Origin: Mycolicibacterium sp. ND9-15
GTDB taxonomy: Bacteria; Actinomycetota; Actinomycetes; Mycobacteriales; Mycobacteriaceae
Length of the DNA: 64,000 nt
Assembly (NCBI RefSeq): GCF_035918395.1
Contig: NZ_CP142362.1
Coordinates: forward strand, 2,145,501-2,209,500
Reading direction: 5' to 3'
The translations under genes and the position numbers were made by a program. This document shows, piece after piece, positions 15,458 through 25,281 of this stretch. Positions within the stretch are counted from its first letter, which is position 1. Each line of letters opens with the position of its first letter. The notes beneath the pieces were generated by a model. It was given only the letters and a program-made list of their open reading frames with translations. It was not told the DNA's origin and did not search any database.

Positions 15458-18394
15458 ATGTTGCGCTTGAGCAGCAAACTGCGCAGATATCGCTGGGCGG
15501 TGTTCGCCGTATGGGTTCTCCTGCTCGTCCCCTCGATCTGGCTGGCACTCCACCAGTCCGGTCAACTCACCGGCGGTGGATTCGAGGTCGAAGGATCACA
15601 GTCCCTGCGGGTGCAGCGCGAACTGGAGCAGCATTTCCCTGATCAGGGGGCCTCACCGCTGGCGTTGGTCGCCGCCCCTCGCGCCGACGCCTCGTACCAG
15701 GACATGAACGACGCCGTCGCGCACCTCGAACGCCTCGCCGCCGAAGTGCCCAGCGTCAAGGTCGTCCCCAACCCGCTGGGGGGGCCGCCCGCGCGCAGCG
15801 CAGGGGGACAGCCGCCACCCCAGCCCGACCGGCCCTACGTCATCACGCTGCAACTGGACTTCAACAACACCGGCGCCGTCGACGTCGCCAAACAACTCCG
15901 CCAGAAGGTCGGCATCGACGGCGAGGACCCCGGCGAGATCGAGAACGGCCGGGTCAAGCTGTACGTGATCGGCCAGGGCGCGCTGGGTGCGGCCGCGGCC
16001 CAGGCCACCAAACACGACATCGCCCAGGCGGAGCAGTGGAATCTGCCGATCGTCCTGATCGTCCTGCTCGCGGTGTTCGGGTCGCTGGCCGCCGCGGCCA
16101 TACCGCTGCTGTTGGGCATCTGCACCGTCGTGGTGACGATGGGCCTGGTCTATCTGTTGTCGATGTTCACGACGATGTCGGTGTTCGTCACGTCGACAGT
16201 GTCGATGTTCGGCATTGCGCTGGCGATCGACTACTCGCTGTTCATCCTCATGCGGTTCCGGGAGGAACTGCGCGCCGGCCGGGATCCGGAGCAGGCGGCG
16301 GACGCCGCGATGGCCACGTCCGGGCTGGCGGTGGTGCTGTCCGGGGTGACCGTGATCGCGTCGGTGACCGGGATCTACCTGATCCAGACCCCGGTGCTGG
16401 TGTCGATGGCCACCGGCGCCATCCTCGCCGTCGCGATTGCGGTCCTCACCTCCACCACTCTCACCCCGGCCGTGCTCGCGACGTTCGGCACGGCGGCGGC
16501 CAAACGCTCGTCGTATCTGCACTGGTCCAGAAGGTCGGAAGCCACCCAGTCCCGGTTCTGGACGCGCTGGACCGGGTGGGTGATGCGCCGGCCGTGGCTG
16601 TCGGCACTGGCCGCCGCGGCGCTCCTAATCACGCTGGCCGCGCCCGCATTCTCGATGTTGCTCGGCAACAGCATGCAGCGTCAGTTCGAGCCGACGCACG
16701 AGATCCGCGGCGGCGTCAATGCCGCGGCAGAAGCGCTGGGGCCCGGTGCGCTGGGGCCGGTGCGGGTGCTGGTGGCGTTCCCCGATGGCAATGCCGCGTC
16801 GGCGCCCGCCAAGGAACCGGTACTCGACGCGCTTCGCAAACGCATGGCGCAGGGCCCGAACGTGGTCTCGGTCGCCCCGCCGTCGTTCGGCGAGGACTAC
16901 CGGCACGCGCTGCTGTCGGCGGTCCTGTCGGTTGACCCGGAGGACATGGGCGCGCGCGAAACCGTCGACTGGCTGCGCGCGGAGTTGCCGCAGACGCCCG
17001 GGGCCCAGAACGTGCACATCGACGTCGGCGGTCCGACCGCGCTGATCAAGGACTTCGATGACCAGGTGTCGGCCAAGCAGCCGCTGGTGTTCGTCTTCGT
17101 GGCGCTGATCGCATTCCTGATGCTTCTCATCGCGATCCGGTCGGTGGTCCTTGCGCTCAAGGGCGTTCTGATGACCGTCCTGTCGGTGGCGGCCGCCTAC
17201 GGCAGCCTCGTCGCGGTCTTCCAGTGGGGCTGGTTGGCGGACCTGGGCTTCGAGCGGATCTCGTCGCTGGACAGCACGATCCCACCGCTGGTGCTGGCGA
17301 TGACGTTCGGCTTGTCCATGGACTACGAGATCTTCCTGCTGACCCGCATCCGGGAACGCTTCCTGCAGACCCGCAACACTCGCGACGCGGTGGCCTACGG
17401 CGTGAGCACCAGCGCCAGAACCATCACCAGCGCGGCGCTGATCATGATCGCGGTGTTCACCGGGTTCGCGTTCGCGGGTATGCCGCTGGTGGCCCAACTC
17501 GGCGTGGCGTGCGCGGTGGCGATCGCGGTGGATGCGACGGTGGTGCGCCTCGTTCTGGTGCCGGCGCTGATGGCGATGTTCGACGAGTGGAACTGGTGGC
17601 TGCCCCGCTGGCTGGCCCGCATCCTGCCGTCGGTGGACTTCGAGAAGCCGCTGCCCAAGGTGGAACTGTCCGACCTCATCATCATCCCCGACGACCTCTC
17701 CTCGCTGTGCCCGACTGGGGCCGAGTTACGCACGGTCGTCAAGTCGGCAGCCAAGTTGAAGACCCTTGTGCCGCAAGCTGTTACGGTTGCCGACCCGCTC
17801 GCCTTCAGCGGCTGCGCCTGGGCCGCCCCGACCGTGAAGATGCGCAGTGTCGAACGGCTCAACCGTGGCCACCGCAACGGCGGCACCGCCACGGCGCTGG
17901 CCACCGTCGCACCGCCGGTGCATCCGGTGACGATGTGGCGGGGCCGGCTGTCGGTCGCCCTCGACGCGCTCGAGACCGCATCGGACTGCGAGCAGGCACC
18001 GATGCAACGGCGCAGCCCGATGGAAACCACCAACGTCCAACTGCCGACCGGTGACCGGCTGCAGATTCCGACGGCTGCGGAAACGTTACGGCTGAAGAGC
18101 TATCTCCTGATGTGTCGGAACTCCACCCGCGACTACGCCGAGTTCGCCGATCTCGTCGACTGCATGGACACGCGCACCGCGGCGGAAGTGCTGACCGCGA
18201 TGGACCGGTACTACTCTGGTCAACAGTCAAGGAAGCAATGGGTGGCGACCCAGCTGGTGCGGCGGCTGGCCGACCCGCGACCTTCCGACGAGCACGACAC
18301 CTGGATGTCGGGCCCTGAGGCGGAGGCGGAATGGGCCAAGGTTCAAGAGCGCTGCCTGTCGGTGGCGATCGCGATGCTGGAGGAGGCGAGGTGA
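15458..18394 (+). CDS. mmpL11: Lipid exporter MmpL11
   Basis: 978 residues, an RND/MmpL inner-membrane transporter. In M. tuberculosis and M. smegmatis MmpL11 exports monomeromycolyl diacylglycerol and mycolate wax esters, and it can take haem from Rv0203. Both proton-relay regions are present (FGIALAIDYSLFILMRFREE and MTFGLSMDYEIFLLTRIRE). The C-terminal cytosolic domain contains METTNVQLPTGDRLQIPT, which is strongly conserved. ATG 15458 (MLRLSSKLRRYRW) fits the known start of the family; the upstream extension does not. The TGA overlaps the GTG of the following gene. Confidence 0.97.
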   Translation: MLRLSSKLRRYRWAVFAVWVLLLVPSIWLALHQSGQLTGGGFEVEGSQSLRVQRELEQHFPDQGASPLALVAAPRADASYQDMNDAVAHLERLAAEVPSVKVVPNPLGGPPARSAGGQPPPQPDRPYVITLQLDFNNTGAVDVAKQLRQKVGIDGEDPGEIENGRVKLYVIGQGALGAAAAQATKHDIAQAEQWNLPIVLIVLLAVFGSLAAAAIPLLLGICTVVVTMGLVYLLSMFTTMSVFVTSTVSMFGIALAIDYSLFILMRFREELRAGRDPEQAADAAMATSGLAVVLSGVTVIASVTGIYLIQTPVLVSMATGAILAVAIAVLTSTTLTPAVLATFGTAAAKRSSYLHWSRRSEATQSRFWTRWTGWVMRRPWLSALAAAALLITLAAPAFSMLLGNSMQRQFEPTHEIRGGVNAAAEALGPGALGPVRVLVAFPDGNAASAPAKEPVLDALRKRMAQGPNVVSVAPPSFGEDYRHALLSAVLSVDPEDMGARETVDWLRAELPQTPGAQNVHIDVGGPTALIKDFDDQVSAKQPLVFVFVALIAFLMLLIAIRSVVLALKGVLMTVLSVAAAYGSLVAVFQWGWLADLGFERISSLDSTIPPLVLAMTFGLSMDYEIFLLTRIRERFLQTRNTRDAVAYGVSTSARTITSAALIMIAVFTGFAFAGMPLVAQLGVACAVAIAVDATVVRLVLVPALMAMFDEWNWWLPRWLARILPSVDFEKPLPKVELSDLIIIPDDLSSLCPTGAELRTVVKSAAKLKTLVPQAVTVADPLAFSGCAWAAPTVKMRSVERLNRGHRNGGTATALATVAPPVHPVTMWRGRLSVALDALETASDCEQAPMQRRSPMETTNVQLPTGDRLQIPTAAETLRLKSYLLMCRNSTRDYAEFADLVDCMDTRTAAEVLTAMDRYYSGQQSRKQWVATQLVRRLADPRPSDEHDTWMSGPEAEAEWAKVQERCLSVAIAMLEEAR

Positions 18395-18915
18395 CGGTGA
18401 GTCCCGACATTCGGGATACCCGCCGCCCCGAGGGTCCCTCCGAGGACCGGCCGTCTGCGCCGCCCGCGCCGAAGCGGGCACCCGACGACCGGCCTGTCGA
18501 GTTCTGGCCCACCGCCGCAATCCGCGCGGCCCTGGAAACCGACGACCTCGCCGTCTGGCAGCGCATCGTCGCGGCGATCAAGCGGGATCCGTTCGGCCGG
18601 ACCGCCCGCCAGGTCGAGGAGGTCCTCGACACGGCACGGCCGTACGGCGTGTCCAAGGCCCTCGCCGAGGTACTCACCCGGACCCGCGAACACCTGGAAG
18701 CCAACGAGCGTGAAGAGGTGGCCCGCCACATCCGCGCCCTTCTGGAGCACTCCGGCCTGAGCCGGCAGGAGTTCGCGTCGCGTATCGGGGTGCGCGCCGA
18801 CGACTTCGCGGCGTTCCTCGGCGGCCGGACCAGCCCGTCGGCTTCGATGATGGTGCGGATGAAGCGACTCTCGGAGCGGTTCGCCCGGATGCGTTCGAGC
18901 CGGCCCGACGGCTGA
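18391..18915 (+). CDS. Putative HTH protein coupled to mmpL11 (Rv0201c-like)
   Basis: 174 residues. The first 50 are Pro/Asp-rich and disordered; the rest is helical. The last 60 residues (HIRALLEHSGLSRQEFASRIGV to SPSASMMVRMKRLSERF) read like an XRE-type helix-turn-helix with the turn at SRQEFASRIGVRADDF. It may therefore be a DNA-binding regulator, but no ligand domain is recognised. GTG 18391 overlaps the mmpL11 stop (GTGA), which argues for that start over an in-frame codon at 18331 inside mmpL11. Translational coupling suggests a role tied to MmpL11 levels. Confidence 0.7.
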   Translation: MTVSPDIRDTRRPEGPSEDRPSAPPAPKRAPDDRPVEFWPTAAIRAALETDDLAVWQRIVAAIKRDPFGRTARQVEEVLDTARPYGVSKALAEVLTRTREHLEANEREEVARHIRALLEHSGLSRQEFASRIGVRADDFAAFLGGRTSPSASMMVRMKRLSERFARMRSSRPDG

Positions 18916-18936
18916 CCGGCTGGGTATACGCCGGGA

Positions 18937-19332
18937 ATGGACCTCGAGCAGATTCTGCGGGAGACCCGCACGGTGGCGATCGTCGGCGCATCGCCCAACC
19001 CGCACCGCGCCAGTCACGAGATCTGGACCTACCTGAAGGCCGCAGCCGATTACGAGTTGTACCTGGTCAATCCGACCGTCACCGAGATCGAGGGCACCCC
19101 GGTCCACCCGTCACTGGCCGCGCTGCCCGTCGTACCCGATCTCGTCGACGTGTTCCGCCGGCGTGAGCACCTGCCCGCGGTGCTCGCCGACACCATTGCC
19201 GTCGGCGCCAAGGTGCTCTGGCTGCAGCAGGGCCTGTGGGACGAGCAGGTCGCCCGCGACGGCGAGGCGGCCGGACTGCAGGTCGTGATGGACCGCTGCA
19301 TCAAGGTCGACCACGCCCGCCTTCTCGGTTAG
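18937..19332 (+). CDS. CoA-binding (YccU-type Rossmann) protein
   Basis: 131 residues that form a single CoA_binding domain. It has a glycine-rich turn (VAIVGASPNPHRASHEIW), then LYLVNPTVTEIEGTPVHPSLAALP and VDVFRRREHLPAVLADTI, and ends with a conserved MDRCIKVDHARL. Small stand-alone proteins of this sort bind CoA or acyl-CoA; their cellular role is not settled. Cytosolic. A TATACG six bases before the ATG resembles a leaderless -10 box with an imperfect last base. It lies 21 bases after the HTH gene and its stop is only four bases from the convergent membrane protein gene. Confidence 0.85.
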   Translation: MDLEQILRETRTVAIVGASPNPHRASHEIWTYLKAAADYELYLVNPTVTEIEGTPVHPSLAALPVVPDLVDVFRRREHLPAVLADTIAVGAKVLWLQQGLWDEQVARDGEAAGLQVVMDRCIKVDHARLLG

Positions 19333-19336
19333 CCGA

Positions 19337-20026
19337 TCAGCGCGAGTGGATCGGCGACACGTCGTCGACCAACCAACGACCGTCGGCCTTGGACAACGCG
19401 ATCCGCAGCGCGAGCACCGCGGCGTCGGGCGGCTTTCCCGGCGAGTTCTGCGTCCCGTGCAGAATCACCGCGACGCTGGCTGCGCTCGGGCCGATCGCCT
19501 CGACGCCCGCCGAGACGGTGCTCGCCTGCGCAGACACGTTGCGGCTCGTCAACTCCTTTGCCACCGTGGAGAATTCGTCCTTGAATGCCTGGGCGCGCTG
19601 CGGCGACATCATCGCCGCCGCCCGGTCGATCGACGCGGTGGGACTCTGCGGGGTGAATGTGGCCGAGGCTTCGGCCACACTGCTTGCGATGCCCACCACC
19701 TCCGCGGTGTCGTTGCGCAGCGTGCGGTCGGGCACCGTCCACTTCAGGTAGCCGACGAGCACCGCGGCCACCACCGCCGCCGTCGCAACCGCGACCACTC
19801 CCAGCCGCAGGCCCGGGCTGTCGTCGTCAGTGCCGACAGTCACCGCATCGCGGCGCGCCAGCACGACGTTCACCACGACGCCCTGGACGATGAGCAGGCA
19901 CAGCACCGAACAGACCGACACCCACCACAGCGGCCAGGCCAAAGCCATCCCGATGTACACCAACGCGGCCATCGCCGCCAGCGGGGCGGCGACGTCGAAC
20001 ACGGCGACCCGCCAGGCGTTTCTCAT
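19337..20026 (-). CDS. Mce-associated-like membrane protein (Rv0200-like)
   Basis: 229 residues, the same length as Rv0200. It has three hydrophobic segments near the N-terminus (VAAPLAAMAALVYIGMALAW, VSVCSVLCLLIVQGVVVNVV, LGVVAVATAAVVAAVLVGYL), then a soluble domain outside the membrane containing YLKWTVPDRTLRND and MMSPQRAQAFKDEF. The C-terminal domain resembles the SnoaL/NTF2-like fold seen in Mce-associated proteins. The start ATG 20026 overlaps the upstream stop (ATGA), so the two neighbouring membrane proteins are co-translated. A role in the envelope alongside MmpL proteins is inferred from context only. Confidence 0.72.
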   Translation of the reverse strand: MRNAWRVAVFDVAAPLAAMAALVYIGMALAWPLWWVSVCSVLCLLIVQGVVVNVVLARRDAVTVGTDDDSPGLRLGVVAVATAAVVAAVLVGYLKWTVPDRTLRNDTAEVVGIASSVAEASATFTPQSPTASIDRAAAMMSPQRAQAFKDEFSTVAKELTSRNVSAQASTVSAGVEAIGPSAASVAVILHGTQNSPGKPPDAAVLALRIALSKADGRWLVDDVSPIHSR

Positions 20027-20613
20027 CGGATCGGCTCCAACCGCGAGATCATCAGCTTGCCGTCCACGTCGGAGACGTCCAGCCGCAGCGCCCAGCGCAC
20101 CGTCTGCGGCTCCTGCCTCCCGGCGTTCTCGCTGATAGACGTCGCCACCACCATGACGGTGTCGGTTCGTGACGCGAACTCCGACACCTCGGGTTGCAGT
20201 GGCTGCGGCCGTGCGCCGTCCGGGCCCGGCTGCGGGTGATAGATCGACTCGACCGCGACCGAGTCGATCTGCCCGGTGGTCCGCGACTGCAGCGTCTGCA
20301 CGAGCTTGCGGTAGGGCTCGACGGCCGCGTCGAAATCCGCGTTGAGCTGACCGACGGTGTTTTCGTGCAGCTGGATCAGGTCGGCCTGGACGGTGTCCTT
20401 GTTCATGTTGATCAATACGCTGGTCCAGTCGGCAGCGGTCTGCATGACGCGGGCGTGGTACCTCAGTTCGTCGGTGTCGTCGCGGTGCTGAGTCCAGATC
20501 AGCGCAGCAAGCGCCACCGCGACGACCGCGATCAGCCCCAGCACTGCCGATGCGATGCCCAAGCTGGTGAAGACGGGGCCCCCCTCGATTGCGGTGGGCT
20601 CGTCCTCGGGCAT
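20023..20613 (-). CDS. Mce-associated-like membrane protein (Rv0199-like)
   Basis: 196 residues. One N-terminal membrane helix (IASAVLGLIAVVAVALAALIW) is followed by a periplasmic domain: NADFDAAVEPYRKLVQTLQSRTTGQIDSV and a C-terminal beta-rich part ending in VSDVDGKLMISRLEPIR. This is the pattern of the Mce-associated (Mas/Mam) proteins, which support lipid import complexes, although no mce operon lies in this window. First gene of a two-gene unit with a four-base overlap. It is divergent from the glycosyltransferase gene across 90 bases. Confidence 0.75.
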   Translation of the reverse strand: MPEDEPTAIEGGPVFTSLGIASAVLGLIAVVAVALAALIWTQHRDDTDELRYHARVMQTAADWTSVLINMNKDTVQADLIQLHENTVGQLNADFDAAVEPYRKLVQTLQSRTTGQIDSVAVESIYHPQPGPDGARPQPLQPEVSEFASRTDTVMVVATSISENAGRQEPQTVRWALRLDVSDVDGKLMISRLEPIR

Positions 20614-20703
20614 GCGCGTGAGGGTACCGGGTTAAGGTGCAGACAGGCGTGAGCGGCCGACATCACAGCCCTCGGGCGCTACCGATCGGGGAAGCGGGGG
20701 TAC

Positions 20704-22017
20704 GTGGCCAACTACCTGATCGCCGCCAGCCCGATCCCGGGGCATGTGATGCCACTGCTCAGCGTGGGCGCCGACCTGAGAAAGCGTGGTCACGGCGTCA
20801 CCATCCTCACCGGCGCCGAGCACCGGAACGAGATGGCCGAGCGGAACCTGTCAGCGCTGGAACTTCCCGATACGGCACGCCCTCGACGATTCGACGGCGG
20901 CTTGCGCGGGGCGCCTGCGCTCTTGGACCGGTGGTACCGGGGCCGTGCCGAAATGCGCTCGGTGTTCATCGACCCGCTACCGGCCCAGTACTGGGCGCTG
21001 CGTAAGGCACTGCAGCGGGAGCGGTTTGACGCGGTGCTGTGCGATGTCGCGTTCACCGGTGTCCTACCGCTGTTGACCGGTCATCGGCCGCGGCCGTGGA
21101 TTCTGGTGTGCGGGGTCGGCCCCTTGACGGTGTCCAGTGCCGACGCACCGCCGTTCGGAACGGCGTGGGCACCGCGTTCGGACGTCAACTACGAGTCGAT
21201 GACGTGGGTGACGCATCGGGTGCTGTTCGGCGACGTGCAGGCCGATCTGAATGCCGCGCTCGCTACCGTCGATGCACCGCCGTCGCAGGTGTTTCTCACG
21301 GACTGGCCGCTGCTCGCCGACCGCTTGTTGCAGTTCACAGTGCCCGCGCTGGAGTACCCGCGCAGTGACCTGCCCGCGACCGTCGTATTCACCGGCCCCG
21401 TCGTCCCGCAGACCGCCGATGACCGGCACGGGTTGCCGTGGGATCCGGCCCACGACTTGCGCACCGTCGTCCACGTCACCCAGGGCACATGGGACAACGA
21501 CGATCTCAACGCGTTGCTGATCCCGACTCTCGAGGCCCTCTCCGATCGGGACGATCTGCTGGTGCTCGCGACGACCGGGTGCCGTGGCCGTACAGCGCTT
21601 CCGGGACCCATGCCCGCCAATGCCTACGTCACCGACTTCCTGCCCTATGCGGAATTGTTGCCGCACGTCGACGTGATGCTCACCAACGGCGGATACGGCG
21701 GTGTGCATCAGGCGCTCTCGCATGGTGTGCCGCTCGTCGTCGCGGGCGGTACGGCCGACAAACCGGAGGTGGCCGCCCGCGTGGCGCACGCCGGTGCCGG
21801 CGTCAACCTGGGCACCTCGCGGCCCACCCGCGCCGCGATCGCCGGCGCTGTCGAGGAAATCCTCAGCACTGATTCCTACGGCGTCGCGGCCCACCGCGTG
21901 CGCCACGAAATCCGCGCGACACAGGCTTTCGACCGCATCGCCGAGACCTTGGCGAGCCTGGCGGTGCCGCAACGGCACGCGAAGCTGTCGACGCGTTCTG
22001 GCACCCTGGTGGGGTGA
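20704..22017 (+). CDS. GT1-family (MGT/UGT-type) glycosyltransferase
   Basis: 437 residues with the two-domain GT-B layout of family 1 transferases. An N-terminal Rossmann domain (NYLIAASPIPGHVMPLLSVGADL) is followed by a C-terminal nucleotide-sugar domain carrying the signature LLPHVDVMLTNGGYGGVHQALSHGVP and AGGTADKPEVAARV. Enzymes of this group attach sugars to small lipophilic acceptors such as macrolides, phenolic lipids or sterols; the acceptor cannot be read from the sequence. Cytosolic or membrane-bound. GTG 20704 follows a GCGGGGG stretch. Its stop overlaps the zmp1 start (GTGA). The gene is not part of the corresponding H37Rv order as I recall it. Confidence 0.88.
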   Translation: MANYLIAASPIPGHVMPLLSVGADLRKRGHGVTILTGAEHRNEMAERNLSALELPDTARPRRFDGGLRGAPALLDRWYRGRAEMRSVFIDPLPAQYWALRKALQRERFDAVLCDVAFTGVLPLLTGHRPRPWILVCGVGPLTVSSADAPPFGTAWAPRSDVNYESMTWVTHRVLFGDVQADLNAALATVDAPPSQVFLTDWPLLADRLLQFTVPALEYPRSDLPATVVFTGPVVPQTADDRHGLPWDPAHDLRTVVHVTQGTWDNDDLNALLIPTLEALSDRDDLLVLATTGCRGRTALPGPMPANAYVTDFLPYAELLPHVDVMLTNGGYGGVHQALSHGVPLVVAGGTADKPEVAARVAHAGAGVNLGTSRPTRAAIAGAVEEILSTDSYGVAAHRVRHEIRATQAFDRIAETLASLAVPQRHAKLSTRSGTLVG

Positions 22018-23996
22018 CCGTAGAAGCAACCAAATCCGGCATAGACCTCAACTACATCGACACCGCCGCCCGCCCCCAAGACGACCTGTTCGGCCATGTG
22101 AACGGCCGCTGGTTGACCGATTACGAAATGCCCGGCGACCGCGCCACCGACGGCGCCTTCCGATTGCTCTACGACCAAGCGGAAGAGCGCGTGCGCGACC
22201 TCATCATCGAAGCGGCGGCATCGGGCGCCGCACAGGGCACCGACGAACAACGCATCGGCGACCTCTACGCCAGTTTCATGGACGAGCGAACCGTCGCCGC
22301 GCGCGGTGTGCAACCGCTGCTCGAGGAGTTGACGGCCATCGACGCGGCCGACACTTCCGAGGCGCTCGCGCGGGTGATGGGGGCGTTGCAGCGCAGCGGA
22401 GTCGGCGGTGCGACGGGCGTCTACGTCGACACCGACTCCAAGGACTCCAGCCGGTATCTCTTGCACCTGAACCAGTCTGGTTTGGGCCTGCCCGACGAGT
22501 CGTACTACCGCGACGAGCAGCACGCCGAGATCCTGGCTGCCTATCCGCAGCACATCGCGGCGATGTTCGGGCTCGTATACGGGTCCGACGGCGAGCACGA
22601 GGAAACCGCGGCGCGCATCGTCGCCTTGGAGACCAAACTGGCCGCCGCGCACTGGGATGTCGTCAAGCGCCGCGACGCCGACCTGACCTACAACCTGCGC
22701 AAGCTCGCGGACCTGCCCGCCGAGGCGCCGGGCTTCGATTGGGCCGGGTGGGTGACCGAGCTGGGCGGCTCACCGGAGAAGGCCGCCGAAGTGGTTGTGC
22801 GGCAACCGGATTACCTCACCACGTTCGCCGCGGCGTGGGCGGGCTCCGATCTAGAAGACTGGAAGCGTTGGCTGCGCTGGCGGGTCATCCACGCCCGCGC
22901 AGCCCTGCTGACCGACGATCTGGTCGCCGAGGACTTCGCGTTTTACGGCCGCAGGCTCTCGGGCACCGAGACGATCCGCGATCGATGGAAGCGCGCGGTG
23001 TCGGTGGTGGAGAGCCTGATGGGCGACGCCGTCGGCAAGCTCTACGTGGAGCGACATTTCCCGCCGCACGCCAAGGAGCGGATGGACGAACTTGTCGCCA
23101 ACATCCGCGAGGCCTACCGCGTCAGCATCAACGCCCTGGACTGGATGACGCCGCAGACCCGGGAGAAGGCGCTGGCCAAGCTCGACAAGTTCACGCCCAA
23201 GATCGGATATCCGAAGAGGTGGCGCGACTACTCGAGCCTGGTGATCGAGCGCGACGACCTGTACGGCAACTACCGGCGCGGTTACACCGTCGGGTACGAC
23301 CGCGAGATGGCCAAGCTCGGCGGACCGGTCGACCGTGACGAGTGGTTCATGACGCCGCAGACGGTGAATGCCTACTACAACCCGGGTATGAACGAGATCG
23401 TCTTTCCGGCAGCGATTCTGCAGCCGCCGTTCTTCGACGCCGACGCGGACGACGCGGTCAACTACGGCGGTATCGGCGCGGTCATCGGCCACGAAATCGG
23501 GCACGGCTTCGACGATCAGGGCGCCAAATACGACGGCGACGGGAACCTGGTCGACTGGTGGACCGACGAGGATCGTACCGAGTTCGGCGCTCGCACCAAG
23601 AAATTGATCGAGCAGTACGACGAGTATGTTCCTCGTCAGTTGAGCAACGGGCAGCGCGTCAACGGCGCGTTCACCGTCGGCGAGAACATCGGCGACCTCG
23701 GCGGGCTGTCGATCGCGTTGCTCGCCTACCGGCTGTCGCGCAAGGGCGAGCCGGCGCCGGTGCTCGACGGGCTGACCGGCGAGCAGCGGGTGTTCTTCGG
23801 CTGGGCTCAGGTATGGCGGACGAAATCCCGTGACGCCGAAGCCATCCGACGCCTGGCGATCGACCCGCACTCACCGCCGGAGTTCCGGTGCAATGGCGTG
23901 ATCCGGAACTTGGACGCGTTCTACGAGGCATTCGACGTCACCGAGGACGACGCGCTCTACCTCGACCCGCAGCGGCGGGTGCGCATCTGGAACTAG
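22014..23996 (+). CDS. zmp1: Zinc metalloprotease Zmp1 (M13/neprilysin family)
   Basis: 660 residues, close to Rv0198c (663). M13 peptidase with the zinc site His493-Glu494-x-x-His497 (GHEIGHGFDD) and the third ligand Glu557 in GENIGDLGGLS. NAYYNPGMNEIVFPAAILQPP marks the substrate-binding strand of the family, and the end (RVRIW) is conserved. There is no signal peptide, yet in M. tuberculosis the protein reaches the outside, where it interferes with inflammasome and phagosome function. The GTG start overlaps the upstream glycosyltransferase stop, so it is translated from that transcript. A strong inverted repeat follows the stop. Confidence 0.97.
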   Translation: MTVEATKSGIDLNYIDTAARPQDDLFGHVNGRWLTDYEMPGDRATDGAFRLLYDQAEERVRDLIIEAAASGAAQGTDEQRIGDLYASFMDERTVAARGVQPLLEELTAIDAADTSEALARVMGALQRSGVGGATGVYVDTDSKDSSRYLLHLNQSGLGLPDESYYRDEQHAEILAAYPQHIAAMFGLVYGSDGEHEETAARIVALETKLAAAHWDVVKRRDADLTYNLRKLADLPAEAPGFDWAGWVTELGGSPEKAAEVVVRQPDYLTTFAAAWAGSDLEDWKRWLRWRVIHARAALLTDDLVAEDFAFYGRRLSGTETIRDRWKRAVSVVESLMGDAVGKLYVERHFPPHAKERMDELVANIREAYRVSINALDWMTPQTREKALAKLDKFTPKIGYPKRWRDYSSLVIERDDLYGNYRRGYTVGYDREMAKLGGPVDRDEWFMTPQTVNAYYNPGMNEIVFPAAILQPPFFDADADDAVNYGGIGAVIGHEIGHGFDDQGAKYDGDGNLVDWWTDEDRTEFGARTKKLIEQYDEYVPRQLSNGQRVNGAFTVGENIGDLGGLSIALLAYRLSRKGEPAPVLDGLTGEQRVFFGWAQVWRTKSRDAEAIRRLAIDPHSPPEFRCNGVIRNLDAFYEAFDVTEDDALYLDPQRRVRIWN

Positions 23997-23997
23997 G

Positions 23998-24046
23998 GAT
24001 TTCGGTGCGCTAACAGTCGCTATACGATCGTTAGCGCACCGAAATC
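23998..24046. terminator. Bidirectional terminator between zmp1 and the L,D-transpeptidase gene
   Basis: GATTTCGGTGCGCTAAC (23998-24014) and its exact 17-base reverse complement (24030-24046) flank a 15-base loop. It starts right after the zmp1 stop and ends two bases before the stop of the convergent gene. This is the strongest hairpin in the window. It has no long T-run. Confidence 0.75.
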
Positions 24047-24048
24047 GC

Positions 24049-25098
24049 TTAGAACATCTGCCAGTCCGACGCGCCGTCGGGTTGGTTGTAGATCCCGGTC
24101 GAGCCCTTGATGACAACCGCGTCACCACTGCCGAAGTTGTCGAAGAACCACTTCGCGTTGGCGGGGCTCAGGTTGATGCAGCCATGGCTGACGTTGCTCT
24201 CGCCCTGAGATCCGACGGACCAGGGCGCGCTGTGCACGAAAACGCCGCTGTTGTCGATGCGCACGGCGTCCTTCACCTTGAGCTTGTAACCTTGCGGCGA
24301 ATCCACCGGCACGCCGTAGGTGGACGAGTCCATCACGATGTCGGCGAACTTCTCCAGCACGTAATACGTGCCGTTCTTGGTGTCATGGCCCTTCTTGCCC
24401 ATCGAAACGGGGAACGTCTTCTCCAACTCCCCGTTGCGATGGATCTCCATCTGCAACGTCGAGTTGTCGATGGTCGCGACCAGCTGCTCCGGCACCGTGA
24501 AGCTGGACTTGGTACCCGAAGCGTCGATGTTCACCACCGTGCCCGTGGGCCAGAAGTCCTGCGGACGCCACCGCACCTGGGTGTCATCGATCCAGTAGAA
24601 CCGGCCGGGCACCGGCGGGTTCGATGAGATGTGAATCGCTTGCTCAGCCATTTGGCGGTTGGCGATCGGCCGCTGGAAGTTGATGTAGATCGGTTTGGCG
24701 GCGCCGACGATCGAACCGTTGGTCGGGTTGAAGGACGGCGGCGCGAACACCGGCGCACCAACGTAGGGCGTCGGGTTCTGGCCCGCCGGCGTGCCCTCGG
24801 GGATCGGCTGCTGCTGCGCCAGCGGATCGGGCGGCGCGAAGAACGGGTTCGACGATGGTGGCGGCGGGGGCGCTTCGGCCGCCGGAGCCGGCCCGGGCGG
24901 CGCCGCCGGGGCCGCGAGTGGATCGGCCGGTGGGGGCGGCGGCAGTGCCGGCCCCGGCGCGACGGCCGGATCGACGGGCACCGGTGGCGGTGGCACACCG
25001 GGTTGAGCCAGGGCTGACGGGCTGGTGAGCACCATCCCGCCGACCAGGCTCGCCGCCACGATGGCAGTGAGCAGTCGGCTGCGCTTTGGCCTGCGCAT
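24049..25098 (-). CDS. L,D-transpeptidase (Rv0192/LdtMt4-like)
   Basis: 349 residues. Forms or exchanges 3-3 crosslinks in peptidoglycan outside the cytoplasmic membrane. Layout: signal peptide ([20 protein letters not shown] to ALAQP), a Pro/Ala-rich spacer to about residue 120, an Ig-like domain ([20 protein letters not shown]), then the YkuD catalytic domain with [14 protein letters not shown]; the nucleophile is Cys307. Residues typical of this class ([19 protein letters not shown]) are complete. ATG 25098 has GGGAGG eight bases upstream; a longer in-frame start lacks one. It converges on zmp1 and is divergent from the thiamine-binding-like gene. Confidence 0.93.
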   Translation of the reverse strand: MRRPKRSRLLTAIVAASLVGGMVLTSPSALAQPGVPPPPVPVDPAVAPGPALPPPPPADPLAAPAAPPGPAPAAEAPPPPPSSNPFFAPPDPLAQQQPIPEGTPAGQNPTPYVGAPVFAPPSFNPTNGSIVGAAKPIYINFQRPIANRQMAEQAIHISSNPPVPGRFYWIDDTQVRWRPQDFWPTGTVVNIDASGTKSSFTVPEQLVATIDNSTLQMEIHRNGELEKTFPVSMGKKGHDTKNGTYYVLEKFADIVMDSSTYGVPVDSPQGYKLKVKDAVRIDNSGVFVHSAPWSVGSQGESNVSHGCINLSPANAKWFFDNFGSGDAVVIKGSTGIYNQPDGASDWQMF

Positions 25099-25281
25099 AC
25101 ATAACCTCCCAGTCGCAGATCTCCAACCAGTGTGGCATAGCGCACCGAGCACACTCCGGCGTCCAAGCGCCCCCTCTACTTGGGCGAGCGCTCAATCCAC
25201 ACCGCTGACCTGGGGTATTCATCGGCCTCCAGGTGCCTAGCGTTAACAACGCAGCAGCGGCTTCGGTGGCAGGCTGGTCCC

